Shown: piece by piece, positions 25,145 to 33,792 of the stretch | Layout: each line of letters starts with the position of its first letter | How positions within the stretch are numbered: the first letter of the stretch is position 1 | Assembly: GCA_964414835.1 (NCBI GenBank) | Contig: CAYPWY010000002.1 | Coordinates: 62,001 to 126,000, forward strand | DNA from: Eshraghiella sp964414835 | GTDB taxonomy: Bacteria; Bacillota; Clostridia; Lachnospirales; Lachnospiraceae | DNA length: 64,000 nucleotides | Reading direction: 5' to 3' | Notes under the pieces: model-generated | What the model was told of the DNA's origin: nothing | Seen by the model: only the letters and a program-made list of their open reading frames with translations | Databases searched by the model: none | Made by a program: the position numbers and the translations under genes

Positions 25145-25393
25145 ATGTCTTTTATTAATATAAATCAACTGGTGGAAGATTACTCCATACTTACGGTTCA
25201 TGGACAGCGGGAAGCCTATGTGGAAAATTTCAAATCCATCATGGAACTTTCTGACAGCCTGATTAAAATAAAGGCGAAAAAGGAAATCGTTTTATTTGAA
25301 GGAAACGGTTTGCTTGTGGAATATATGAATGAGGACGACATTAAAATCGTAGGAAATATAGAACACATACGGCTTATGGAGGTGTCTCATTGA
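25145..25393 (+). CDS. yqfC: Sporulation protein YqfC
   Basis: 82 residues from the ATG at 25145, preceded closely by GAGGA; a GTG at 25115 would give 92 residues and cannot be excluded. The pattern LTVHGQREAYVENFKSIMELSDSLIKIKAKKEIVLFEGNGL is that of the YqfC/YabP family. Sigma-E-dependent sporulation gene in Bacillus, biochemical role unknown. Its stop overlaps the start of yqfD. Confidence 0.85.
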   Translation: MSFININQLVEDYSILTVHGQREAYVENFKSIMELSDSLIKIKAKKEIVLFEGNGLLVEYMNEDDIKIVGNIEHIRLMEVSH

Positions 25394-26607
25394 GTATAGC
25401 TGCTTTTATTAAGGGATATGTAAGGATAAATGTAACAGGACTGGGGACGGAACGCTTCATAAATATATGTAAGAATAACGGAATAAAGATATATAATTTA
25501 AGATACAGTGATAATCAGGCTGATATGAATATGCGTGCGTCTGATTTTTTGAAGATAAAACCAATCAAAAAAATTACGGGAATCAGGGTGAGGATTATAC
25601 ACCGTACAGGATTTCCGTTTTTTTTGCACAGAAACAGGAAAAGACATTTTTTTATCTACGGGATACTTATTTTCCTGCTTATAAATATTATTTTGTCAGG
25701 ATATTTGTGGCGGATTGAGGTGGAAGGCAACTCATATTATTCTGCCAAGGAAATAATACAATACATAAACAGTATGGATATTCATTACGGAATGAGAACT
25801 AAAAACATTTCCTGTTATGATATTGAAACCTCATTGCGAAAGGAATTTGAAAAAATAACATGGGTTTCCGTAGACATAGATGGTTCCAGACTGAGAATCA
25901 ATATAAAAGAAAACGAGGATGACAATATTGCCGCCAGTGACGACACGGCGGTGGATATTATCGCTTCCAAGGATGGAGTTATTTCATCTATTATAACAAG
26001 AAGCGGGACACCCATTGTCAAAGCCGGAGATGAAGTCAAAGCCGGAGATGTGCTTGTTATGTCCAAGGTTGAGTCTCTGAATGAATCGGGAGAGAGCTTT
26101 GGGATAAAATATGTCCATGCGGATGCGGACATAACAATCGAAACGGAATACCAATATGATGACTCCATTCAGAGAACATATGAGTACAAAAGCTATACGG
26201 GAAGGGTACAGGAAAGCACAGGCTTGAAAATAGGCGATAATCTTATCAATTATAACATTAAAAAGTGCAGCTTTGATAATTATGATGTGATAACGGAGTA
26301 TGAGAAGGTGTCGCCGTACAGCAACTTTTATCTGCCCATAACCTATGCATATTTTTATTACAAAGAGTATGAAATTATTGAAACAGAGTATTCGGATGAG
26401 GAGCTAAATGACATATTGAACAAAAATATCGATAATTATGTCAATAATTTACAAGAAAATGGTATTCAAATTATACAAAATAGTGTTAAAATAGATATAA
26501 ATGATAATATGGGTGTAGCAGGCGGTATAATCACAGTCAGGGAAAGCGCAGTTATGACGCAGCCACCGGTTACCGAGCCTGCTTCTGATGAAAACGAAAT
26601 GGAATAA
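25390..26607 (+). CDS. yqfD: Sporulation protein YqfD
   Basis: 405 residues beginning with TTG at 25390, chosen because GGAGGT lies 6 bases upstream and it overlaps the yqfC stop. It starts with AFIKGYVRINVTG, typical of the family; a membrane helix at about residues 83-105 (HFFIYGILIFLLINIILSG) divides a small N-terminal part from a large outer domain with VKAGDEVKAGDVL. In Bacillus YqfD is needed for efficient sporulation, with unknown mechanism. Confidence 0.9.
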   Translation: MSIAAFIKGYVRINVTGLGTERFINICKNNGIKIYNLRYSDNQADMNMRASDFLKIKPIKKITGIRVRIIHRTGFPFFLHRNRKRHFFIYGILIFLLINIILSGYLWRIEVEGNSYYSAKEIIQYINSMDIHYGMRTKNISCYDIETSLRKEFEKITWVSVDIDGSRLRINIKENEDDNIAASDDTAVDIIASKDGVISSIITRSGTPIVKAGDEVKAGDVLVMSKVESLNESGESFGIKYVHADADITIETEYQYDDSIQRTYEYKSYTGRVQESTGLKIGDNLINYNIKKCSFDNYDVITEYEKVSPYSNFYLPITYAYFYYKEYEIIETEYSDEELNDILNKNIDNYVNNLQENGIQIIQNSVKIDINDNMGVAGGIITVRESAVMTQPPVTEPASDENEME

Positions 26608-26622
26608 TTCTGGAGATATAAT

Positions 26623-27630
26623 ATGAGCGTGATTGAAAGTATAATTGATATGCCTGCGGAGCACAGCAGTAATGTTTTCGGAAATTTTGATGCATATGTC
26701 AAAAAGATAGAAAAGACTCTCAAGGTCACAATGGTAGCAAGAGGCTCGGAAATTAAAATAATCGGAGCGGAGACTGCTGTAAAAAGAGCGCAAAGTGTTT
26801 TTAACGAGCTGCTGACATTGTCAAAAAGGGGCAATACAATAACTGAACAGAATGTGGATTATGCCATAGCTATGTCCATGGACGACAATGCTTCTGTGCT
26901 GACAGAGCTTGACGAAGATGTTATTGCAAGAACGACCGCAGGAAAACCAATCAAACCCAAGACAATAGGACAGAAACAATATATAGATGAGATTCGTCAT
27001 AAGATGATAGTTTTCGGCATAGGTCCTGCAGGAACAGGCAAAACATACCTTGCCATGGCTATGGCGATACAGGCTTTTAAAAATAACGAGGTAGGCAGAA
27101 TTATTTTGACCAGACCGGCAATAGAGGCGGGAGAAAAGCTGGGATTTCTTCCGGGAGACCTGCAGAGTAAAATAGACCCCTATTTAAGACCGCTTTATGA
27201 CGCCTTGTATCAGATAATGGGAGCCGACAGCTTCCTGCACAATTCAGAAAAAGGACTTATAGAGGTAGCGCCTCTTGCATATATGCGCGGAAGGACTTTG
27301 GATAATGCCTATATAATTCTTGACGAGGCACAGAATACAACGCCTGCACAGATGAAGATGTTTCTCACAAGAATAGGTTTCGGCTCAAAAGTCATAGTCA
27401 CCGGAGATTTAACACAGAAGGATTTGCCGAAGGATACAAAGTCAGGACTTGAGGTGGCGCTTAAGGTTCTTGCCAAGGTGGATGAGATTGGAGTGGTAAA
27501 GCTTACCAATCAGGATGTTGTAAGACATCCCCTTGTCCAGAAAATCGTGAAAGCGTATGATGATTATGAAAATGGACAAGCGTCAAGGAAATCATCAGCC
27601 GGCGCCAGAGGAGGGAAAAATCCAAAATGA
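26623..27630 (+). CDS. phoH: PhoH family ATPase (YbeZ type)
   Basis: 335 residues. Walker A GPAGTGKTY and Walker B ILDEAQNTTPAQMKMFLTR are the PhoH signature; the N-terminal part (residues 1-100 or so) is a KH-like module. PhoH/YbeZ works with YbeY in RNA processing or ribosome quality control, and ybeY follows directly with a 4-base overlap. yqfC-yqfD-phoH-ybeY is conserved in Firmicutes. Confidence 0.95.
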   Translation: MSVIESIIDMPAEHSSNVFGNFDAYVKKIEKTLKVTMVARGSEIKIIGAETAVKRAQSVFNELLTLSKRGNTITEQNVDYAIAMSMDDNASVLTELDEDVIARTTAGKPIKPKTIGQKQYIDEIRHKMIVFGIGPAGTGKTYLAMAMAIQAFKNNEVGRIILTRPAIEAGEKLGFLPGDLQSKIDPYLRPLYDALYQIMGADSFLHNSEKGLIEVAPLAYMRGRTLDNAYIILDEAQNTTPAQMKMFLTRIGFGSKVIVTGDLTQKDLPKDTKSGLEVALKVLAKVDEIGVVKLTNQDVVRHPLVQKIVKAYDDYENGQASRKSSAGARGGKNPK

Positions 27631-28121
27631 CAATAGCTTTTGAAAAGGAATATGACAAAAATTTGAATATTGATTATGAGAAAACAGCGGAGCTGGTGAT
27701 TAATGCGGCGCTTGATTACGAGAAATGCCCATATGAGGCAGAGATAGGTCTTACGCTGGTGGACAACCGGAGCATCCATTTAATCAATAAAGAGTTTCGG
27801 CAAATTGATGCGCCTACGGACGTATTGTCTTTTCCTATGATAGAATATGAGAAAGCAGGAAAATTTGACTTTCTGGAAGAGTGTGATGATTGTTTTAACC
27901 CTGAAAGCGGCGAGCTTATGCTCGGTGATATAATAATTTCGCTTGACAAGGTTGAAGAACAGGCGGCAGCATACGGGCATAGTGTCACAAGAGAATATGC
28001 TTTTCTGATTGCCCACAGTATGCTCCATCTTATGGGATATGACCACATAGATGAAGCTGAAGCTGCCGAGATGGAGAAAAGACAGAGTCAGATACTTGAA
28101 GGATTGGGAATTACACGATAA
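27627..28121 (+). CDS. ybeY: rRNA maturation endoribonuclease YbeY
   Basis: 164 residues. The zinc site is HSMLHLMGYDH, three His as in HxxxHxxxxxH; IHLINKEFRQIDAPTDVLSFPM is the other family block. YbeY takes part in 16S rRNA 3'-end maturation and 70S quality control. Start overlaps the phoH stop (ATGA). In many Clostridia dgkA and era follow; here cdd comes next and neither of those is present. Confidence 0.96.
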   Translation: MTIAFEKEYDKNLNIDYEKTAELVINAALDYEKCPYEAEIGLTLVDNRSIHLINKEFRQIDAPTDVLSFPMIEYEKAGKFDFLEECDDCFNPESGELMLGDIIISLDKVEEQAAAYGHSVTREYAFLIAHSMLHLMGYDHIDEAEAAEMEKRQSQILEGLGITR

Positions 28122-28131
28122 AGGAGCAGAT

Positions 28132-28527
28132 ATGACTGACAGAGAACTGCTGGAGGAGGCATATAAAGCAATGGATAAAGCCTACGCACCGTATTCGGGA
28201 TTTAAGGTGGGCGCGGCGCTTTTGACATCGGATAATGATATGTATACGGGCTGCAATATTGAAAATGCTTCATACGGTGCGGCTGTATGCGCTGAGAGAA
28301 CCGCAATAGCAAAGGCGGTAAGTGAAGGCCATAAAGAGATTACAAGGATTGCAATTGTATCATCCTCCGGTGAATATACAAGACCTTGCGGAATATGCAG
28401 ACAGGTTATGTCTGAATTTATGACGGACAACGGAGTGGTAGTGATGGATGATTTGAAAGAAGGCATACTGACAGTACCTTTTAAAGAAATATATCCGAAT
28501 CCGTTTTCAAAGGACTGTATAAAATAA
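28132..28527 (+). CDS. cdd: Cytidine deaminase
   Basis: 131 residues, the short tetrameric type. The zinc ligands are Cys53 (VCAERTA, with Glu55 catalytic), Cys86 and Cys89 (PCGICRQ). Deaminates cytidine and deoxycytidine for salvage. ATG at 28132 chosen for AAAGGAGC just upstream; a longer frame would overlap ybeY by 71 bases. Confidence 0.96.
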   Translation: MTDRELLEEAYKAMDKAYAPYSGFKVGAALLTSDNDMYTGCNIENASYGAAVCAERTAIAKAVSEGHKEITRIAIVSSSGEYTRPCGICRQVMSEFMTDNGVVVMDDLKEGILTVPFKEIYPNPFSKDCIK

Positions 28528-28554
28528 CCAAATAGTGGAAACAATAAGTACACT

Positions 28555-28965
28555 ATGAAGAAAACACTTATTGTATTTATAATATTGACGGTGTGTGCCA
28601 CGGCAGGAGCAGTGTGGATAGGGTATGATACGGCAAAGCTGCATAGGGATAATTATGTGGCGGATACCAGAGACTATGAGCCGGTTTCCCGTGAAAATAC
28701 CACAACCTCCTACAAAAATACCGTCATCAAAACATCTGACATTGATAAAACAGTGTCTCAGGACATCAGTAACAGCACTGTACATTACAGGCTCAGGGCA
28801 GAATACGGCTATGTCGTTATATATAACGAAGATGGCAGCTTATATGATAAATCCGACATTAAGATGTCGGCATTGCCCAAAACGCTTCAAATTGAAATAC
28901 TCAACGGCAAGGAATTGTTTTCAGAGAGAGAACTGTACAATTTCCTTGAAACCTATTCAACATAA
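28555..28965 (+). CDS. Membrane-anchored protein with BofC-like C-terminal domain
   Basis: 136 residues: an N-terminal signal anchor (about residues 4-24, TLIVFIILTVCATAGAVWIG), a Thr/Ser/Asp-rich linker, and a C-terminal domain (YRLRAEYGYVVIYNEDGSLYDK, ALPKTLQIEILNGKELFSERELYNFLETYS) that resembles the end of BofC, a forespore protein affecting SpoIVB signalling in Bacillus. The resemblance is by pattern; function unproven. It lacks a strong ribosome-binding site and lies 11 bases before an oxidoreductase. Confidence 0.55.
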   Translation: MKKTLIVFIILTVCATAGAVWIGYDTAKLHRDNYVADTRDYEPVSRENTTTSYKNTVIKTSDIDKTVSQDISNSTVHYRLRAEYGYVVIYNEDGSLYDKSDIKMSALPKTLQIEILNGKELFSERELYNFLETYST

Positions 28966-28976
28966 AGGCGGTTTTT

Positions 28977-30221
28977 ATGATTTATGATGTTATAGTGGTC
29001 GGCGGCGGGCCTTCAGGGATGACTGCGGCTGTATATGCGGCAGGACTGGGGGCAAAAGTCTGCGTTCTTGAACATAATGGCAGGGTAGGACAGAAGATAC
29101 TTTCCACCGGCAACGGCAAATGCAATCTTACCAATATGAATATTGATAAAAGCTGTTATCACAGCTCCTCCGAGGCAGATTTTTACAGCGTTATAGAAAG
29201 GTTTACGCCATCGGATATAAGAAAATTCTGTATGTCCATAGGACTTAACACAAGAGAGAAAAACGGATATGTATATCCTTATTCGGAGCAGGCATCGGCT
29301 GTTTTGGATGCTTTGCGTTATGAGCTTGAAAGACTTAAAATAGATGTGTATACATCGGTACATATAACAGCAGTCAAACGGCAGACTGATATTTTCAACG
29401 TGAGATGTAATGACGGTACCTATTCCTGCAAATCCCTTGTACTTGCAGGAGGCTCTAAAGCTATGTCAAAAACAGGCTCAGACGGAAGCTGTTATAGGCT
29501 GGCAGAGAATTTCGGACACAGAATAATCAAGGTCATTCCTGCACTTACGGGAATTATGTGCAGTGAAAAATATTTTAAGGAACTCCATGGCGTGCGTACT
29601 GAGGCAGTAATTACCGTTCAGGTTAGCAGCAAGGAGGCAGAACCCCTTACGGAACGCGGAGAATTGCAGCTGGCGGAATACGGAATTTCGGGAATACCGG
29701 TGTTTCAGCTTTGCGGCAGCATAAAAAGGCTTATGGATAAAGGACTAAAGCCTGTTGTAACCATAGATTTTGCCCCGGATATAGGGGAGACAGAGCTTTG
29801 TTCAATGATGTACAGTATAATTAATCACAACCCGCAGATTAATATATTTAATGCCCTCAGCGGTCTGCTCAACAAAAAGATTGCAGGTGCGGTAATCAAA
29901 GATGCGGGATTGAAGCCTTCGGCATCATGTAATGAGATAAGCAAAAGTGACATATTACATATATGCGGCAGGATAAAAGCATTTAAGGCAACGCCTGTGG
30001 ACACTCGCGGTTTTGAATATGCACAGTGCTGTGCAGGCGGAGTCAGTCTTGATGAGATAGATATGAACACAATGGAGTCAAAACTAATCGCAGGACTTTA
30101 TTTTGCAGGCGAAATAATGGATGTTGACGGAATATGCGGAGGATATAATCTTACATGGGCTTTTGCCAGCGGAAAGCTGGCAGGAAGCTGTGCCGCAGAC
30201 GGTAAGGCAGGTAAATATTAG
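28977..30221 (+). CDS. FAD-dependent oxidoreductase, HI0933/YhiN family
   Basis: 414 residues. The FAD site VIVVGGGPSGMTAAVYAAGLGAKV is followed by GRVGQKILSTGNGKCNLTN, the family hallmark; the C-terminal GEIMDVDGICGGYNLTWAFASG completes the FAD-binding fold. Homologues include the BaiN-type flavoproteins, but the substrate is not known for most. The gene is directly followed by a second FAD protein. Confidence 0.88.
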   Translation: MIYDVIVVGGGPSGMTAAVYAAGLGAKVCVLEHNGRVGQKILSTGNGKCNLTNMNIDKSCYHSSSEADFYSVIERFTPSDIRKFCMSIGLNTREKNGYVYPYSEQASAVLDALRYELERLKIDVYTSVHITAVKRQTDIFNVRCNDGTYSCKSLVLAGGSKAMSKTGSDGSCYRLAENFGHRIIKVIPALTGIMCSEKYFKELHGVRTEAVITVQVSSKEAEPLTERGELQLAEYGISGIPVFQLCGSIKRLMDKGLKPVVTIDFAPDIGETELCSMMYSIINHNPQINIFNALSGLLNKKIAGAVIKDAGLKPSASCNEISKSDILHICGRIKAFKATPVDTRGFEYAQCCAGGVSLDEIDMNTMESKLIAGLYFAGEIMDVDGICGGYNLTWAFASGKLAGSCAADGKAGKY

Positions 30222-30222
30222 T

Positions 30223-31830
30223 ATGATACGGATTAATCAGCTTAAACTTAATATCGGTGCAGGACAGCATGAGCTTTTGGCTCTTATACGGAAAAATCTT
30301 AGGCTTTCTGCCAATGAGAAGTTTACATACGAAATTGTTAAAAAATCTATTGATGCACGCCGCAAAGACCATATTATGTATATTTACAGTGTCAATGTGC
30401 AGCTTCAAAATCAGGACATAGAGAAGGCTATAGTCAGAAAGGTTGACAATAATAATATTATGTTAACCACAGTGGAAAAATATCGTTTTCCTTCTGTTAA
30501 TTACAATAAGGCTTCAAAAATAATAATTGCCGGCAGCGGTCCTGCCGGGCTTTTCTGCGGACTTTTTCTGGCTAGGGCAGGATTCAGGCCCGTTATATAT
30601 GAGCGTGGGGCTGATGTGGACGAGCGGACAAGGCTTGTAGATAATTTTTGGAACAAGGGAATCCTTGACAGCGAAACTAATGTGCAGTTTGGTGAAGGCG
30701 GCGCAGGTACTTTTTCCGACGGAAAGCTTAATACTGCAGTCAAGGAAAAAGCCGGGCGAATAAGAAAGGTTCTTGAAACATTTGTGGAATTTGGCGCAAA
30801 TCCGGAGATTACATACATAAATAAACCCCATATAGGTACTGATATTCTCAAAAAGGTTGTTAAAAACATAAGGTGTGAGATAGAGAAGCTTGGAGGAAGG
30901 GTTGTTTTTAATGCCAAGGTTTCTGACATATACATAGAAAAAAATCATATAAAGGGAGTTCATATCATAACCAAAAACGGTGAAGAGTATGATGACGTGT
31001 GCCACAGCCTTGTTCTGGCTTTGGGACACAGCGCCAGAGATACGTTTGAGATGCTGTGCAGAAAAGGTCTTGCCATGGAACAGAAGGCTTTTGCTGTGGG
31101 AATGAGGCTTGAACACCCACAGGAGCTTATAAGCCGTTATATGTATGGAGATATTGATTACAGTAAGCTTCCAACAGCTGATTATAAGGTTACGGCCAAG
31201 GCATCGACAGGCAGAGGCGTGTATTCTTTTTGCATGTGTCCCGGAGGATATGTGGTAAACGCTTCATCGGAACAGCAAATGCTCTGTGTCAACGGGATGA
31301 GTTATTCTGCAAGAGACGGAATAAATGCAAACAGCGCAATTATTGTGACGGTGACCCCGGAGGATTTCGGAAGCGGAGATGTCCTTGGAGGAATGTATTT
31401 TCAGCGTAAGCTTGAAAGTGCAGCATATAAGGCAGGAAACGGAGCTGTGCCGTATCAGCTTAATGAGGATTTTGTCAAAGGCAGAACGGGCGCAGGATAT
31501 GGCAGTGTTATACCGCAGATTAAAGGACGAAGCCAATCTGCCAATCTAAGGGAGATTTTTCCCGAATATATATGTGAAACAGTTATTGACGGTATGAAAT
31601 CTTTTGATAAAATAATAAAGGGCTTTAATATGCCCGATGCCGTCTTTTCAGGGGTGGAATCCAGAACCTCTTCGCCTGTCAGGATGATGCGGGGGGATAA
31701 CATGGAGAGTATTTCTATATCGGGTATTTACCCTTGCGGGGAAGGTGCAGGCTATGCAGGCGGAATAACCTCGGCGGCAGTTGACGGAATCAGGATTGCG
31801 GAAGCCATAGCAGCAAGCATAACTGCTTAA
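30223..31830 (+). CDS. FAD-dependent dehydrogenase, COG2509-like
   Basis: 535 residues from the ATG right after the previous stop. An N-terminal domain (residues 1-95 or so) precedes the FAD site IIAGSGPAGLFCGLFLARAGF; VQFGEGGAGTFSDGKLNT and GVESRTSSPVRM are family motifs, and the C-terminal YPCGEGAGYAGGITSAAVDG closes the fold. Common in Firmicutes, uncharacterised. It is coupled to the HI0933-like gene (stop and start one base apart), so they may act on related substrates. Confidence 0.85.
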   Translation: MIRINQLKLNIGAGQHELLALIRKNLRLSANEKFTYEIVKKSIDARRKDHIMYIYSVNVQLQNQDIEKAIVRKVDNNNIMLTTVEKYRFPSVNYNKASKIIIAGSGPAGLFCGLFLARAGFRPVIYERGADVDERTRLVDNFWNKGILDSETNVQFGEGGAGTFSDGKLNTAVKEKAGRIRKVLETFVEFGANPEITYINKPHIGTDILKKVVKNIRCEIEKLGGRVVFNAKVSDIYIEKNHIKGVHIITKNGEEYDDVCHSLVLALGHSARDTFEMLCRKGLAMEQKAFAVGMRLEHPQELISRYMYGDIDYSKLPTADYKVTAKASTGRGVYSFCMCPGGYVVNASSEQQMLCVNGMSYSARDGINANSAIIVTVTPEDFGSGDVLGGMYFQRKLESAAYKAGNGAVPYQLNEDFVKGRTGAGYGSVIPQIKGRSQSANLREIFPEYICETVIDGMKSFDKIIKGFNMPDAVFSGVESRTSSPVRMMRGDNMESISISGIYPCGEGAGYAGGITSAAVDGIRIAEAIAASITA

Positions 31831-31852
31831 GCCTATTCAGAAAGGATATACA

Positions 31853-32689
31853 ATGGAGAATTACAGGGAACTTTTGAAGGATAAAAAGAAAATAGTCGTA
31901 AAAATCGGCTCTTCGTCAATTACACATGATATAACAGGCAATATTAATTACAAGAAATTAGAGAAGCTTGTGAGAATACTGTGTGATATAAAAAATCAGG
32001 GCAAGGATGTGGTACTGGTATCATCTGGAGCCATAGCAGTAGGAAGATACGGCGTGGGGATGAAGAACAGAGTGGAAAACCTTGCGCAAAAACAGGCATG
32101 TGCGGCCATAGGCCAGTGCCGGCTTATGATGACGTACCAGAAATTATTTGCCGAGTATAATCAGGTGGCGGCACAGGTACTGATGACCAAATACACAATG
32201 CTTAATGATGAAAGCAGACTCAATGCCAGAAATACCTTTGAAGAGCTTTTTAAGCTTGATGCGATTCCGGTTGTCAATGAAAACGATACCGTATCTACCT
32301 ATGAGATTGAATTTGGCGATAATGACAGGCTTTCGGCACTTGTAAGCGCCCTTATAGGAGCCGACCTTCTTATTCTTTTGTCAGATATAGACGGTCTTTT
32401 CACTGATGACCCTAACCTGAATCCTGATGCTGAATTCATTGAACTTGTTCCGGTCATAAATGACGAGCTCCGGTCTATGGCAAAGGGAGCCTCAAGCGAT
32501 ATGGGAACAGGAGGAATGGCTGCCAAAATCGCAGCCGCAACAATAGCCACTGATGCAGGTGCAGATATGGTAATCGCCAACAGCAAGGACATTGATATTA
32601 TTTCGCAGATAGTTGAAGGCGAAAATGTGGGCACCTTGTTTTTGGCACATAAGGCAAGGGATTTCAGACTTATTGATTTTCTTGAGTGA
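31853..32689 (+). CDS. proB: Glutamate 5-kinase (no PUA domain)
   Basis: First step of proline synthesis: phosphorylates glutamate. 278 residues, the short form with the amino-acid kinase domain only, lacking the C-terminal PUA domain of E. coli. VVKIGSSSIT, VSSGAIAVGRYG, NENDTVSTYEIEFGDNDRLSALV and GTGGMAAKIAAA are the family motifs. proA, normally adjacent, is 1.1 kb downstream after two folate/nucleotide genes. Confidence 0.95.
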   Translation: MENYRELLKDKKKIVVKIGSSSITHDITGNINYKKLEKLVRILCDIKNQGKDVVLVSSGAIAVGRYGVGMKNRVENLAQKQACAAIGQCRLMMTYQKLFAEYNQVAAQVLMTKYTMLNDESRLNARNTFEELFKLDAIPVVNENDTVSTYEIEFGDNDRLSALVSALIGADLLILLSDIDGLFTDDPNLNPDAEFIELVPVINDELRSMAKGASSDMGTGGMAAKIAAATIATDAGADMVIANSKDIDIISQIVEGENVGTLFLAHKARDFRLIDFLE

Positions 32690-32704
32690 CAGGGAGACAT
32701 ACAT

Positions 32705-33193
32705 ATGGAAAGAAGAGATAAAAACAATTATTATCTTGATATTGCCGAGTCGGTTTCACAGCGTGGAACATGTCTCAGAAGGCTTTACGGTGCGGTAATT
32801 GTGAAAAACGATGAGATAATTTCAACAGGATATGTGGGGGCGCCAAGGGGAAGACAGAATTGTACTGACCTTGGCTACTGTATAAGAAACAGGCTTAATA
32901 TACCACGCGGCGAGCGTTACGAGCTGTGCAGAAGTGTACATGCCGAGGCAAATGCTATAATAAGCGCCTCAAGGGAAGCAATGATTGACAGCACCATATA
33001 TCTTGTAGGGCTTGATATGCCGGAAGGAACATATGTTAAGAATGCCAGTTCCTGTTCTATGTGTAAAAGAATGATAATAAATGCAGGTATCAGCCGTGTT
33101 GTCATACGTGATGATAAAAATAATTACAGGGAAATAAATGTTAAAAGCTGGATTGATGATGATGAATCTATAATAGGAGAATTTGGATATTGA
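32705..33193 (+). CDS. Deoxycytidylate deaminase, ComEB-like
   Basis: 162 residues of the zinc CMP/dCMP deaminase family. Ligands: His79 with catalytic Glu81 (SVHAEANAI), Cys117 and Cys120 (SSCSMC). The GYVGAPRG and CRSVHAE contexts fit dCMP deaminases, which give dUMP for thymidylate synthesis. It overlaps the next gene by one base. Another member of the deaminase superfamily is possible. Confidence 0.85.
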   Translation: MERRDKNNYYLDIAESVSQRGTCLRRLYGAVIVKNDEIISTGYVGAPRGRQNCTDLGYCIRNRLNIPRGERYELCRSVHAEANAIISASREAMIDSTIYLVGLDMPEGTYVKNASSCSMCKRMIINAGISRVVIRDDKNNYREINVKSWIDDDESIIGEFGY

Positions 33194-33792
33194 TGATTAG
33201 TAAAAATGATGCCAGAGATAAGGCGAGAAAATACAGAAGTGAACTTAGTGCAAGGGATTCCGACAAGTTCAGTATGAAAATATGCGATACATTCATGTCG
33301 ATGGATGAATTTAAAGAGGCGGATGTCCTCTATGTTTACAAAAGCGTCAACAACGAGGTGGATGTGGATTATCTGGTAAAGAAAGCATTGGAGGCAGGTA
33401 AAACGGTTGCTCTTCCGAAAGTCAATGGAAAGAACATACTTTTTTACAAAATTACCGATGATGCTGACCTTATATACGGATATATGGGAATACCGGAACC
33501 GGTGGCTAATCCATATAATCTGGTGGAGGTAAATGACGGCGTAATATTAGTACCGGGGCTTGCCTTTGACGCTGACTGCGGGCGTGCAGGCTACGGCGGC
33601 GGATTTTATGATAAATTTTTGTCGGGGCACCCGGAGCTTATTAAGATAGGGGTGGCTTATGATGCACAGGTTTTTGATGAACTGGAAACAGAAGGACACG
33701 ATATAAAGGTTGATATGGTCATAACCGAAAACAGGGTATTCCGTAAAGCGGTTATGGAGCAGGATTTGGAGGAATATAATGACAGAGCTTGA
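33193..33792 (+). CDS. 5-formyltetrahydrofolate cyclo-ligase
   Basis: 199 residues. Converts 5-formyl-THF to 5,10-methenyl-THF using ATP. DARDKARKYRSELSARD at the start, VYKSVNNEVDVDYLV, and GLAFDADCGRAGYGGGFYDKFL (phosphate/ATP loop) are family motifs. ATG at 33193 overlaps the deaminase stop as TGATG; an upstream TTG is less likely. It overlaps proA by 14 bases. dUMP (from the deaminase) and folate both feed thymidylate synthase. Confidence 0.92.
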   Translation: MISKNDARDKARKYRSELSARDSDKFSMKICDTFMSMDEFKEADVLYVYKSVNNEVDVDYLVKKALEAGKTVALPKVNGKNILFYKITDDADLIYGYMGIPEPVANPYNLVEVNDGVILVPGLAFDADCGRAGYGGGFYDKFLSGHPELIKIGVAYDAQVFDELETEGHDIKVDMVITENRVFRKAVMEQDLEEYNDRA

